64,000 bases of DNA from Tillus elongatus (GCA_964006375.1 OZ023264.1:172272295-172336294); one strand, 5' to 3'; positions 42,916 to 56,937 are shown, counted from the first letter of the stretch. The notes: generated by a model from the sequence alone, not told the origin. Numbers and translations: made by a program.

Positions 42916-43099
42916 TAGACTAATCAAAAGCTTAAAGAAGTTAAAATGGAAAGAGAAAGTTCATTATGCTCACAAAACTTTGATATATGGCAGGGTTGAT
43001 TTTACTTCTTCTGTTAGCTTTTAATTAGGCAAACTAATGCCAGGGAAGGTCAGAAAAGTCAGTTGGTAGGATTTTTTGTAACATCACGTTAGGAAGGTG

Positions 43100-44392
43100 T
43101 ACGTAATGGGCCGATCTTTATCAAATTTGGTGAGTACCTTCCTTTGCAAGTGGCTTGGATAAGTTCGTTAGCCAGGAAAATTGGTCCAGGTTTTCCCCGA
43201 AAATTTTGTGTTTTCTTTAAAAAAAATTTATATCTCCGGAAAATAATACTAGCATCGTCAAATAATTTTTGTACCAAAATTTTAATAATCGTGTTATTTG
43301 TAACAATTGTCCGGTTCATTGGTGTGCTCGAAGACCTGATATAACATCCATGGATTTAGACTTTTTGGAGAATTTCTGAAGAATGATGTGTATAAAGTCG
43401 ATCCACCACAAAATATCAATGAATTACGAAACAGAATCACGGAAGCTATAAATCATATTAACCAAAACACCCTCACCAGAGTTTGCGGGCTTGTTTCAAA
43501 AAGGTGTTTAAAGTGCATTGAACAAAACGGTGGCCATATTTAACAATTTTCTATTTAGTGTATTTTTAAGTTTCTATTTTATTATGTGTTGAGTTTCGTT
43601 TATAATTGTGTTGCTTGACCCTACTTTTTATTTATATCTCCGGAAATAACAAAGTACGGGCAACCAAATTAGGTACACTTATTTGCATTATAAAGAGTGA
43701 GCCGTGTACCAAAATTTAGGTCTCTAAGTTTAAAGACGAAAAAGCTATGAGCAGCTAAAAAAATACTTTTTCTGAAAACGCCAAAGTCGCAATTTGAAAC
43801 GTGAAAATTGGCAATATTTAGGCAAAGAACGTGAAACAAATACGGATTTAGAAAATAAAATGTTGCAAGAAGAGTGTTCTACGAACCCTTAGGTTTCAGC
43901 TTCAACCGCCACTGCCTTCATTTTACTAAAGTATTTACAGAAAATTCATTTCAAATAGACCCTTTCTCTGATGCTTTAGCTGTCGGTTTAGTGAAGTTTA
44001 TGATTTAACGGTCTATAATTTTTAGTTAATTTTCGTAGAACAAATTCGTTAATGCATTTTTGCATTTTTTTATCGAAATATGATGCATGTTTGTAAGAAA
44101 AAATCTGGACGCAGTAAGTGCGTTTTGGTAGCGAATTTTCATTAAATCTTTCAAATTTCATAACTCAATTTGCTATTAACGTAAGGTTTGTTCGCTAGGA
44201 AACCAACATTTAAATTTGTTTCGGAAAATTTTTGTACATTTTGAAACAATAAGTAATTTTGATAAAATATATTACATTGTTTCTACTACATAGGCTATAC
44301 CGGTAATCAGATTGATGCCTGCTCGCATTTGCTACTAAAAACATTTTAATGAAAATTCACTTCCATAACGCACTTGCTGCGTCCAGACTTTT
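43100..44392 (+). mobile_element. TA-core family, subfamily A copy lacking its left end, split by an insertion
   Basis: GGGCCGATCTTTATCAAATT (43110) to TTTATATCTCCGG (43240), interrupted by a transposase fragment, then from ATTTATATCTCCGGAAATAA (43630) to the terminus CATAACGCACTTGCTGCG (about 44366). The internal terminus lies at about 44105. Confidence 0.75.
43245..43616 (+). pseudogene. Inserted 3' fragment of the element C transposase
   Basis: Near-identical to 47391-47760. It reads VKQFLYQNFNNRVICNNCPV, then WCARRPDITSMDLDFLE, and LKNDVYKVDPPQNINELRNR with TLTRVCGLVSKR, the C-terminal end of a DD41D transposase. It has no inverted repeats of its own. The host sequence TTTATATCTCCGGAAA occurs on both sides (43227-43243 and 43630-43646). 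Confidence 0.8.
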
Positions 44393-45804
44393 TTTTAGTC
44401 ATACAATGTTTGTTTTAAACTTATGACAGAAAAACGTATTTATAACAAGGAGATAAGGTGCAATTTCTGATTTGGGTCGATGATAAATTTTTAAGGCAAA
44501 CTTTTACCAATATGCATGTCCCTTGTGGAATAGTTGTTACACATGTCAAATGCAAACTTCTCTAAACTACTGCGCTGCCAGAAACTGCAATAATAATACG
44601 CATGCAGACAAGTAATGTGCATTAAGTTCCTGTGTGGTTAGCCTCTGTAAACTCGATCATAATTTAAAGGACACTGGAGACTAACTATACACATAGCGGC
44701 GATGAATTTACAGAAGCCTGGCATAACTATCCATTTTCAAGTAGCCGCAAGTAAAGGTGTAAGGGTTTAAAAAGATTCTACTTAAGAGATACTGATTCAA
44801 ATGTTTTGCGTGAAATAAATGTGTTTAAGATTTACAAAAATGCACCTCTAAGAGACGTTACATATTACAAATAAATAACCGAAGACGATTATGGGTAATC
44901 TACGTTTTAGCATACTTTAGTTTGCATACGTCGGTGGTTAGCCCCACTTAGGTTGTTGACTCGTTAGCAAAATAACGTTAGGGGACGTTGGTTCAAATCT
45001 CAGTGATGACTGGATTTCATTGGATTTTTTTTGCCTTTGATTTAATTTTAACATCATCTGATCAGGTTTTGAAATTTCAATAATTTTTATAGCGAATGTT
45101 ATCTGAAAAAGTCACTGATGAGGGGATAAGGACCTTTAGGCCCTTAAGTTCAACCTTGATAGTTAACACAGCCGTAGATGTTTTTTCTGTGACTTCAGAA
45201 ATGTTTGTTTTCTTCCCTGCAATCGGTTTCATTTTTTATAGCATCGACAGGCAAAGGAATTTTCTCTGTGAATCCACAGAAAAATATCTATTTTTGTATT
45301 TAGATTAGATTTTGAAATTTATCTAATTTATTTTTATTAGCGAATTTCCTTGTACAGAAGGTTCGTTTAGTAGCCAATTTTTTTTATAAATAATTTTAAT
45401 TAATTTTCTTTAAGAAATATTCGTTATGAATTTTGATGTGAAAAAGTATTCAACGAAGCTTTGCTGGAACATTTTTTAACGAAATTCGTCGAAAATAATG
45501 TTTTAAAGGGTTTTCGTGCAAACAGATTATTTTATTTTCAATTTGAATTACAGATAAGCCATATAATTTAAATCTTATGTATTATTTTAGCAATTTTTTG
45601 TGTAGAAAATATTTTGTCAGTTTTCGCAGAAATTTGTTGGTGTTGCTGTAGAAAGCATTTTTTTGAAACATTGTTGTGAAATTCGGTAATTAATAATAAA
45701 CGTTTAATAAGTTATTGGAAAAAAGATTTTTTCAGATGAAAAAAATTGTTTGCAAATTTTCATGTAACACTTTTTTTGGAAGTTTCGTCAAAAAGGTTTT
45801 TGTG
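44393..45804. other. No gene recognised; decayed repeats
   Basis: 45090-45130 (AAGTCACTGATGAGGGGATA) and 45330-45690 resemble decayed TA-core ends. 44930-45010 has a weak B-box-like GGTTCAAATCT. Confidence 0.35.
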
Positions 45805-45955
45805 TTATATCTTGACAGGTGGGTAAATAGCTTAAAGCGTTTAGTTGGTCAGGAATATGGGACCAGTTTTTTCGGGAACCTTTTGTGTTTATTTTCGGAA
45901 CATTTTCAAACAATAAAGTTATTTTGATGAAATATGGTACATTGTTTCTACTATA
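45805..45955 (+). mobile_element. TA-core family, left part of the copy split by DD41D element C
   Basis: GTCAGGAATATGGGACCAGT, TTCAAACAATAAAGTTATTT and TTGTTTCTACTATA lead into the transposon; the copy resumes at 48461. It carries an internal deletion near 45897. Confidence 0.7.
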
Positions 45956-48460
45956 CAGTGTGTCCCAAACTGGATGGGAATGTTTTGCTATCTCCGTTAT
46001 TATTAGAGATAGGGAGACCGTTTAATTAGAAATATTTGTAGAATTTCATGCTCGTTCCAAATATGACTTGTATTTTGCCCTGTCTCTTTTCATTTTCCAG
46101 TTATTTTGAAAAAAAAAATCGTCGATTTTTTTTCCCTTCAATATCTAAGTAGGCGTTGATTTGACATGTCGTAGACTTGCACATTATCGGGATACTTTTT
46201 ACGGAGTAACCTTTTTGTGCTATTTGCAACTTTGGATTACCAATTGTTTTTGAGCTACAGGTATCGACGTTTATTTTTATTATGGCAACCATATTGGATT
46301 TTTGGTCGTGTGATAGCCTGTGAAAAAGAGCTTTCCAATGATGTACAACATGATTGACAAATCTTGTAATTGCGCTGACAATTTTGAAAAAAACCGTTTT
46401 GAGGTTAGTAGGTTATGAAATTCAATACCAGAAAACAAATTACAAAAAAAGTGTTCAAAAAGAAGTTGGCCATGGAGTCTAACATTATACTTCTACTTTT
46501 AACATAATTTTTCGTAATGATTCTCGATAAAAAATAGGAACTTTGAGCACACCAATGAATCAGCTCATTACAAATGATATTTTACATTACAACATTATCC
46601 TAAAAATTGTTGTAATTTAATTAAAGAGGTAAACCTAGTAAACAACTAAACTTACCAACAGAACCCAATAAAAAGCATATTAATGATTTACGTAGGCGCA
46701 TTTGAAAATTGTTTGATTTTTAAACGTAAGTCAACTCAAAAACAACAGAAGAAAGGTTGCTATGGACATAACACTATCGCGACATTTTAGAATACTGTCA
46801 TTCTTCATTATATGAACAATTTGAGGTGTATTTAACACGTTGCTTATAATTTTGTACTAAATAGTTTGATTCCTGTTTATTTTAAATATTATTCAAAAAT
46901 ATGTTGAGTTATGAAGAATATTTTGACATGTTGGAATGTTATATTCGTTCTAACGGAAATATTGAGGCAGCTGCAAATCACATCAAAACAACTACCCAGA
47001 AAGACGACAACCAAACATCAAAATATTTCGCAGGATAGTGTCCAATCTATTGAACGACGGTAGCTTCCACGCAAAGAAACTACCAATGCCTAGAAATGAA
47101 GAAAGAAAAAATGCCGCCTTGCAGGTTTCAATCGAAGACGCTCCGCAATTTGTTCGGTTTTATGGTGAAGTGCGGCTTATTATGTAAAAAAATGTTATAT
47201 TTATTTATAGATTAGACACTTAGTTTTTAAAAAAATTACGTAATTTCATTGTTGGTCCGTTCTTTTTTGAAAATAATGTAACTGGGCAAAGGTATGGTAA
47301 TCTCTTGAGAAATGATATCTTGCCAACAATTAGAAGAGTTCATGATAATTTAGACGAGATTTGGTACCAACAAAACGGCTGTCCAGCTCATAATGCTAGC
47401 ATCGTCAAATAATTTTTGTACCAAAATTTTAATAATCGTGTTATTTGTAACAGGTCCGGTTCATTGGTGTGCTCGAAGACCTGATATAACACCCATGGAT
47501 TTAGACTTTTTGGAGAATTTCTGAAGAATGATGTGTATAAATTCGATTCACCACAAAATATCAATGAATTACGAAACAGAATCACGGAAGCTATAAATCA
47601 TATTAACCAAAACACCCTCACCAGACTTTGCGGGCTTGTTTCAAAAAGGTGTATAAAGTGCATTGAACAAAACGGTGGCCATATTTAACAATTTTCTATT
47701 TAGTGTATTTTTAAGTTTCTATTTTATTATGTGTTGAGTTCCGTTTATAATTGTGTTGCTTTGTGGAGTTTAAGTTTCTATTTGTTATTGCCAGGTTTCG
47801 TTATTAAACTGTTTCACATAATATTACCTAGCATTATTACCTAATTAAGTGTTGTAAATTAAATCAAAATATTTTTTTTATCGTGAATCATTACGAAAAA
47901 TTATGTTAAAAGTAGATGTCTATTGGTAGATTCCATGGCCTACTGCTTTTTGAACACTTTTTTTGTCATTTGTTTTGTGGTATTGGAATTAATAGTCTAC
48001 TCTCCTCATAACGGTTTTTCTCAAAATTGTCAGTGCAATTACAAGATTTCTCAAGCATGTTTTATATCATTGGAAAGCTCTTTCCACAGGCTATCATATG
48101 AGCAAAAAATCCAAAATGGCTGCCATAATAAAAACAAACGTCGATACCTGTAGCTCAAAAACAATTGGTAATCCAAAGTTGAGAATAGCACAAAAAGAGT
48201 ACTCTGTAAAAAGTGTCCTGATAATGTACAAGTCTTAGACATGTCAGATCAACGCCTACTTAGATATTGAAGAAAAAAGGAATTGACAAATTTTTTATTT
48301 TTTTTTCAAAAGAACTCGAAAACGGAAAGCGGCGGGGCAAAATACAAGTCATATCTGGAACGACCATAAATTTCTACAAAACATTGCTAATTTAGCCGTC
48401 TCCTTATATCTAATAGTAACGGAGATAGCAATACATTCCCATCCAGTTTAGGACACACTG
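45956..48460 (+). mobile_element. DD41D transposon C with about 580-bp inverted repeats
   Basis: It starts CAGTGTGTCCCAAACTGGAT and ends ATCCAGTTTAGGACACACTG. The inverted repeat extends about 580 bp (45956-46536 against 47873-48460). TA flanks both ends. Removing the element and one TA restores ACTATATAGGTTA, exactly the TA-core consensus, so the target duplication is verified in the sequence. Inside lies a deleted transposase gene. Confidence 0.9.
46901..47688 (+). pseudogene. DD41D transposase of element C, internally deleted
   Basis: From ATG 46901 it reads MLSYEEYFDMLECYIRSNGN (N-terminal helix-turn-helix). After a frameshift come PERRQPNIKIFRRIVSNLLN and PMPRNEERKNAALQVSIED. The central part with the first catalytic Asp is deleted near 47190-47280. 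EIWYQQNGCPAHNASIVKQF carries Asn at the second Asp position, and WCARRPDITPMDLDFL carries the third. Spacing is 41 residues by comparison with the copy at 43245. It ends QNGGHI at 47688. It has several stops and is inactive. Confidence 0.82.
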
Positions 48461-48577
48461 TATAGGTTAAACTGGTAACCAAATTTGATGCCTGGTTCCT
48501 TTAAAGAAAACGACATATTTGCTAATAAAAAGATTTCTATGAAAATGCACTACAATAACGCACTTGCTACGCTCAGA
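48461..48577 (+). mobile_element. TA-core family, right part of the copy split by element C
   Basis: TATAGGTTAAACTGGTAACC, AATTTGATGCCTGG and the terminus ACAATAACGCACTTGCTACG. Confidence 0.75.
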
Positions 48578-48789
48578 TTTTTTCCTATAAAATTGATGTT
48601 TAACTCTTTCAAATAATGATTTTTGCACAGCTTAAACAATTTATCTTTGGTAATAAAAAATAATAATTCACGCTGCAATAAAGCTAAAATAACTAAAGAC
48701 ATTTCACAATTAATTTTTAGTACAAATGTAGATCATATAATAATGCAAGAATTATTCTTGCACGTTCCGCTCTTCAGGGGGGACGTAAA
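48578..48789. other. No gene recognised
   Basis: Short unassigned stretch between a TA-core end and a Penelope-like fragment. Confidence 0.5.
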
Positions 48790-49340
48790 GCAGACGGTAC
48801 TGTGTCTGTGCGATGTTGGGCAAGTATAATTTGAAAAACCCAATTAATCACAATACATGTTTTTCACCCGAAGATCGTTTCGCTAATAAAGTTAGCGTTA
48901 TCAAGGGGATGAGTAAACTAGTTCAATAAAGACTAAAACTACTATTTATATGTTGGTTGCCAAGCAGTTGCGAACAGCGTCCTCTAGGAAGGTATATAGC
49001 AATACATGATTTGTCAATAGTGCCATATCTCAGTTGCGCTAAATGTTCTTTAAATCTAGTTTCAATGGTTCTTTTAGTTTGCTCAACATATTTAAGTTCA
49101 CAATCCTTAAAACCTATTTCATAGATTCCCGACACATTTGTGGTTTTATCTTTATCCTTTGGGTTACCTAGCAAATTTTTTAATGTATTTTTTTTGTAGA
49201 AAATGTTAGCAACAAAATGGCTTTCCTTCTCTCTTGGTTCATAATGTTCCCATAAAAGAAACGCTAACGCATTTAGACCATTTGTTAAAAATGAACAACG
49301 TAGATGAAGAGGTATGCAAAGAATATATAAATTTAACAAA
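48790..49340 (-). pseudogene. Penelope-like element fragment: GIY-YIG endonuclease and terminal repeat
   Basis: On the minus strand KNLLGNPKDKDKTTNV is followed by SGIYEIGFKDCELKYVEQTK and RTIETRFKEHLAQLRYG, a GIY-YIG nuclease core (GIY, then EIG, then YVEQT where YVGQT is usual, then the conserved Arg). The reverse transcriptase that normally precedes it is absent. Downstream, at 48905-48861, a hammerhead-like motif and TGTATTGTGATTAATTGGGT match the Penelope-like ends at 54 kb. Gene order (endonuclease, then terminal repeat) fits the family. Confidence 0.8.
48861..48905 (-). ncRNA. Degenerate hammerhead-like motif
   Basis: Minus strand TTGATAA (for CTGATGA), a clean 5-bp stem GCTAA facing TTAGC, then GAAACGATC and TTC where GTC is expected. 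Core and cleavage site are both altered, so it is probably dead. Confidence 0.35.
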
Positions 49341-49530
49341 TCTTTGCATGAATCAGAATATTTTTCAATTTAATAATGAATTGAGGTTGAGGAAATATGA
49401 AAGGAAATAGACTCTAAGGCCTTAATCTGTCTACTCCTTTCAGCCGTGAATAAGGGTAGATTGGAATGTTGCAGTTCAATTACGGGGCCTTAATCGAACT
49501 TCAGCGAGGCATTTTAAGATTTTACGAAAT
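49341..49530. other. No gene recognised
   Basis: Short unassigned stretch. Confidence 0.5.
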
Positions 49531-49947
49531 AGTACAGGCAATAGAGAATTTGTTTCTGCATTAAACTACATGAGTTTTTTTTTTTGATAGATAGGTTCTG
49601 AATAACGTATTGAAAGTAAAAACACAAAATCCTTACAAATTGGGAGGGCGGAAGTGCCGCCATTTTGAGAAAAACCGTTTTGGCCTATATCTCGGCAACC
49701 GTGCACTTTAGGCCAAAAATGGTTATGACCTTTATTGTAGATAATTGCATTTCATATCTTTTTTGTAAAATATTTTTTTTGTATCACTCACTGTTTACAA
49801 CTTTTAGGACTATTAGCATTCATTTATTGACCTTTTTACCTATATCTTTGTTAATAATTGTTTAAAAAATAAAATGCTTATAACTTAACTTTTTATCGAC
49901 AAATTTTCTAGAACTTTGACTTAAAACTTTTTTTTCTCAAATTAATA

Positions 49948-50656
<709 letters not shown>

Positions 50657-51131
50657 ATTGTCGATTGAAAAGGGCAACATTTAACGCGTTATAACTTTAA
50701 AAATATTGATTTGAGAAAAAAAAGTTTTCAGTAAAAGTTGTAGGAAATTTGTCTATTGAAAAGTTAAGTTATAAGCGTTTTATTTCTTAAACAATTAATA
50801 ACCAATATATAGGTAAAAAAGTCAATAAATGAATGCTAATAGTCGTATAAGTTGTAAACGGTGAGTGATACAAAAATAATTATTTAACAAAAAAGATGAT
50901 TATCTACAATAAAGGTCATTACCATTTTTGGCCTAAAATGCACGGTTACGGAGATACGGGCCGAAACGGTTTTTCTCTACATGGCGGCACTTCCGCCCTC
51001 CTAATTTGTAAGGATTTTGTGTTTTTACATTCAGTACGTCATTCTGAACCTACCTATTAAAATAAATAACTCCTGTAGTTTAGTGCATTATGGACAAGAG
51101 TAACGGGCTCCTCTATTGCCTATTGTACTAA

Positions 51132-51779
51132 AAAGAAGATACAAAAGTGTAAGCTTTTTAATTTACCATAACCGCTATTCTTGTATTACATATTGTTTTC
51201 CTGTAGCGTTTAGTATTTCTGGTGCAACATTTAATCATATTACAATGAACATTGTGCGATCATTTAAACACTGCGTTCTCTTGTTCGAGAGCATAGTAAG
51301 AGAGTTCCATTTCCTGATCGATAAATGTTCCTCTTTGTTTCGGTCCCTGTTGCAAAGATACCTGTCCATTGCGGGCGGCGGACACATTTATATCCAAAGA
51401 CGTGCGGACAAAACCACTCTACGCTTACTGTGCATTTTTGATGTTTACCACTCAGAGAACTTCGGCATTATTGTCTGAAGTTAGCGTTCCTAAATTTCAC
51501 AATCAAGACCACAACAGAAGCAACGTCCTTACGATACAATATAGTTGGGAATTCGTATTGTGGACCTGCTTGTTGTGTATCTCTACCTCCTTTTCTTTCC
51601 ATTGTGTTAAGCTCGATGGGATGAAATTCCAAGTGATGTAGATTATGTAATCCTAGCACGAATTTGACGCTACGCTCTCTCCTTCCTCGATTACGTATTA
51701 TATGGTACATGGATGTGAATCGTTGGAACATATTCTTCATAACACGAAAAAAATTTAATTAACAGATTCCTGTGACCTT
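51132..51779. other. No gene recognised
   Basis: Open frames of 90-120 codons (51116-51478, 51369-51641) have no recognisable domain. Confidence 0.45.
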
Positions 51780-51911
51780 TTCTGAAATTAAAGGGTCAAT
51801 TTTGCATATGTCAATACATACGAAGACATTACAGTTATGAATGAACGAACATTGGAACCTGTGACGAGCACTGATAAGTACATTTTGAGAACACAATTCA
51901 TCACAATACAG
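51780..51911 (-). mobile_element. Penelope-like terminal-repeat remnant
   Basis: CATTACAGTTATGAATGAAC, AGCACTGATAAGTACATTTT and CACAATTCATCACAATACAG match the 53980-54110 and 54420-54500 ends. A LINE copy adjoins it through an A-rich junction. Confidence 0.55.
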
Positions 51912-53979
<2,068 letters not shown>

Positions 53980-54105
53980 GTGTATACAGTTTTAAGACCT
54001 GACCATTGTTTGTTTGTTGACGATTCAATTGGGTTATCCAAATGGTAATTATCATTACAGTTATGAGTAGGTACATTTTGGAGGAATAAATTTACCACAA
54101 CATAA

Positions 54106-54149
54106 GACCTGACCAACGTTTCACTAACAAGTCTTTCGTCATCAGAGAA
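54106..54149 (-). ncRNA. Hammerhead-ribozyme-like motif
   Basis: Minus strand: CTGATGA (54145-54139), a degenerate stem II, an intact GAAAC, loop GTTG and GTC (54113-54111). TTCT before the core can pair with AGGT after GTC (stem I). All core elements are present; stem II is weak. Confidence 0.55.
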
Positions 54150-54157
54150 TGAAATTA

Positions 54158-54199
54158 TCTCTGATGACACTAACCTCGTTAGTAAAACGATCGTCAAGC
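54158..54199 (+). ncRNA. Hammerhead-ribozyme-like motif, opposite strand
   Basis: CTGATGA (54161-54167), a stem ACTAA facing TTAGT, AAAAC where GAAAC is expected, loop GATC, GTC (54193-54195). One core change makes activity doubtful. Confidence 0.45.
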
Positions 54200-54354
54200 C
54201 TTAAAATTTTGTGGTAGTGAATTAGGTTCTCCAAAGTGAATTTTCGTTAAGTAGTAAATAAGGTAAAATTGAAAAAGAGCACATTTTAACCAAGAGACAA
54301 AACTAATTTTGATGTCCCGAAATGTCGACACCTAACAACTGCCAAACAGAAAAT

Positions 54355-54400
54355 TTTCCGCCTGAAAAAACCCTGGACGCGGCAAGTGCGTCATGGTAAC
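54355..54400 (-). mobile_element. Solo TA-core right terminus
   Basis: GGACGCGGCAAGTGCGTCAT, then GGTAACGAATTTTC, with no further body. Confidence 0.6.
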
Positions 54401-55130
54401 GAATTTTCTTGAATATATGTTCCAGAATTAAGTGAATATTGGACCCTGCGATAAGCACTCATAAGTACACTTGGAGAACCCAAATCACCACAACACATTT
54501 AAAAAAACCTGACAATCGTTTCAGTAATCAAGTTAGCATCATCAGAGGATAAATAGCTTTAAATGTTTTACATCTGCAACTCTGTTTATATTTTGTGCAT
54601 GTATCCAGTCTAGAACCATTGAGGGTGGTTCAAGAAAATAAAAATTACCGCTTGGTAGCAATACAACTACCCGAATTCGGTTGCATCTCTCGTACGTTCT
54701 TTTGTCAGTACTTCCCGTAAAGTGGCCAATGAATAAAGGGGCCATAGGCAGCGGGTTCATACGCTTTTTACTATTATTATATTTAGCACTATATACTTTG
54801 GAAAGCGTTTAGCTGTCCTGGTTGTTTAAACATTTTTTTATTGATTTATTTTTCTACGTGGTGACTATTATCCCAAGTATGTTGGCCAGTGGAAGATCTA
54901 TCTATAGTACTGTATTTTAATTGCGCTTATTGTTCTTTGAATTTAATTTTAATATATCCTTTTGTTTGTCCGACGTATTTAAGATCTCAATTTTCACAAG
55001 TGACTTCATAAATCCCAGACATTTGGGCATTACTAAACTTGTCTTTTGGGTTACCCAGTAAATTTTTTTAATGTATTTTTCATTTAAAATATTTGCAAAT
55101 TGGGTCTCATAAAAATTCCATCCAGACTCG
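54401..55130 (-). pseudogene. Penelope-like element fragment: GIY-YIG remnant and terminal repeat
   Basis: On the minus strand, from about 55063 down, it reads LLGNPKDKFSNAQMSGIYEV, then TCEN, a stop, and DLKYVGQTKGYIKIKFKEQ, a stop, AQLKYSTID: the GIY-YIG core with the YVGQT motif intact but two nonsense codons. The terminal-repeat part with a hammerhead-like motif lies downstream at 54549-54420. It is a different copy, and probably a different subfamily, from 48790-49340. Confidence 0.75.
54507..54549 (-). ncRNA. Hammerhead-ribozyme-like motif with full core
   Basis: Minus strand: stem I half TCCT, CTGATGA (54545-54539), a weak stem II (GCTAA facing TTACT), GAAAC, loop GATT, GTC (54513-54511), then AGG pairing back to CCT. 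This is the best-preserved of the window's motifs: type I arrangement with a two-pair stem III, as known for Penelope-like elements. Confidence 0.6.
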
Positions 55131-55825
55131 CCCTGAATCGCGGTTCAAATGGTGGACAAAGATTTTTTCAACCGCCTTTAGAAATGAGAAAGTCTAATGA
55201 TTGTTTGAAGCAATTAAAGAGCAAGTGACATTAATTTTCCATCTGCCTGACAGTTTTATTGTAAACGTCATCGTTACCAACTTAAGTGAAATGAAACGGC
55301 CACTATTGTAAATGAAAAACAGAAAATTGCATATACTTCTAAAAGTAATGTTTTTTTTTTTTGGAAAAACAACCTTTAGCAAAATTATTCTGGCTTTAAT
55401 GGGGAATAAGCTTAAATAATAAAAAAAGCGGCTTTATATTTGAGAAACTCAAGTTTAAGCGGTTTTTTTATCTCAATTTTGGCACCTCCTTTTCGAACAC
55501 TCTGTATTAATAAATTCAATCATTTCATTTAAAGACAGTTAGACTACGTCATTATCTACAAGGAACGCAATCCCAAGTAAATACTTATGTCGTGTGTATG
55601 AGAGAAAAATATCAATCTCATCTGGTCTAAATACGTAAATTTTGACATAAAATTTCAAATATCTCAAGAAGACAAATATCTCTGTGTATGACATTATATA
55701 CAAAAAGTATTTGAATTTTACGAATAATCTCAAAATGTCATAATATGCTAAGTGACCGAGTTGAAGTAAGGAAGTTGACATCTACTTCCGGTATAAACAA
55801 AAATATCACTAGTCGCTTCAACAGG
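55131..55825. other. No gene recognised
   Basis: AT-rich. 55600-55800 loosely resembles 15470-15670. Confidence 0.45.
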
Positions 55826-56900
55826 GGGGAGAATGTTGGAGAAGCATAATTGGTACGCCCCTCTCTCTTTACTTTCATTCGGTTGCACTATAATTTAAGT
55901 TTCTACCTGGAATTATTTATCTCTGGATTTCACAATCTTTTCCAATTTGCTGGTAATCTTTATCCTCTAGACGTCTGTATCGCATTAGGTTTACGCATGA
56001 ACAATGCCATACAAAGAATACTTATATACCGTTAGATCCTTTATTGTAAATAGCTTTAGCTGTCGCTGACGTATTCTTTAGAGGCACCCAGTGGATTTTC
56101 TTCACTAGAAATAATGCTTCTACTTAGTTGGCCATTCTGTGTTATTGACATTATGTTATGTCAACCACGTCACCTAGCGTTACGCGAAAGCTCGATAAAA
56201 GCAAGCCTTTCGAAAGGTAGGAGTCAGTTCTACGCCAGATCTCATCTTCTTCGCTTCCTGGAACACCGAGTTTCTGATCTTCCACTTAAACATCGCTCGT
56301 GTGTTTAAGCCAGTTCAATTCTACAGTGCAGTTCTACGCCAGGTCTCATCTTCGCTCCTTCTTCGTTCCTTGGAACCCTGAGTTCCAAATCTTCCACTTA
56401 AACATTGCTCGTGTGTTTAAGCCAGTTCAATTCTACAGTGCCGTTCTACAACGAATCTCATCTTCATCGCTTTTTGGGACTTCTAAGATGCCGATCTTCT
56501 ACCTAAACATCGCTAGTGTGATTACGCCACTTCAGTTCAAGCTCCAATCTTCCTACAGTAATTCCGTTCGTACAGTATTACAGTGAAAAGTCAGTGTTTT
56601 ATTTGAAATTAGGAAGTATACGTGCAGTTAAATGCAATAGCAAGTAGCTAATAAGATTGTGAAGTCTCCTGAATAATCCATTAAATCAAGTGTAAAACCG
56701 CAAATTGTAAATAAATGTTAAGTTCAAAGTGTACATAGTAACAATACAACATATATAAATATAAAAAAGTGTATTAATGAAATCTTCTGGAATCTAGTGC
56801 ACCTAGAGTTATAAATACAGTCCACATCTTCAACCTATTCTTCTTCCAACGCTAATTAGTAAAGCCGACTAGTTAGCGAGGGTGGGATCAATCCACCTGC
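55826..56900 (+). repeat. Possible LTR-like segment
   Basis: It starts near TGTTGGAGAAGCATAATTGG and includes a tandem array, several AATAAA-like signals (for example 56715) and CTTCTTCCAACG near 56840, which mirrors TGTTGGAGAAG imperfectly. The composition suggests a retroviral-type LTR or leader, but no second copy or coding region was found in the window. Confidence 0.3.
56215..56545. repeat. Three imperfect tandem units of about 110 bp
   Basis: Each unit contains AGTTCTACGCCAG or its variant, TCTCATCTTC, a CTTCCTTGGAACCC-like stretch, CTTCCACTTAAACATCGCTC and GTGTTTAAGCCAGTTCAATT. The third unit is the most diverged. Confidence 0.8.
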
Positions 56901-56937
56901 AAAACATTGGGTTAAGAAACAAGCTCTTTCTCCCCCA

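Larger units (their letters stand above)
53980..54240. mobile_element. Penelope-like terminal repeats in head-to-head orientation
   Basis: A minus-strand end (54110 back to about 53990) and a plus-strand end (54158 onward: TCGTTAGTAAAACGATCGTC, then GGTTCTCCAAAGTGAA) meet around 54150. Each carries a hammerhead-like motif. Confidence 0.6.

Noticed and set aside
44930..45010. tRNA-like segment with GGTTCAAATCT
   Set aside because: Only a B-box-like phrase is convincing; acceptor and D-arm do not fold, and no SINE tail was found.
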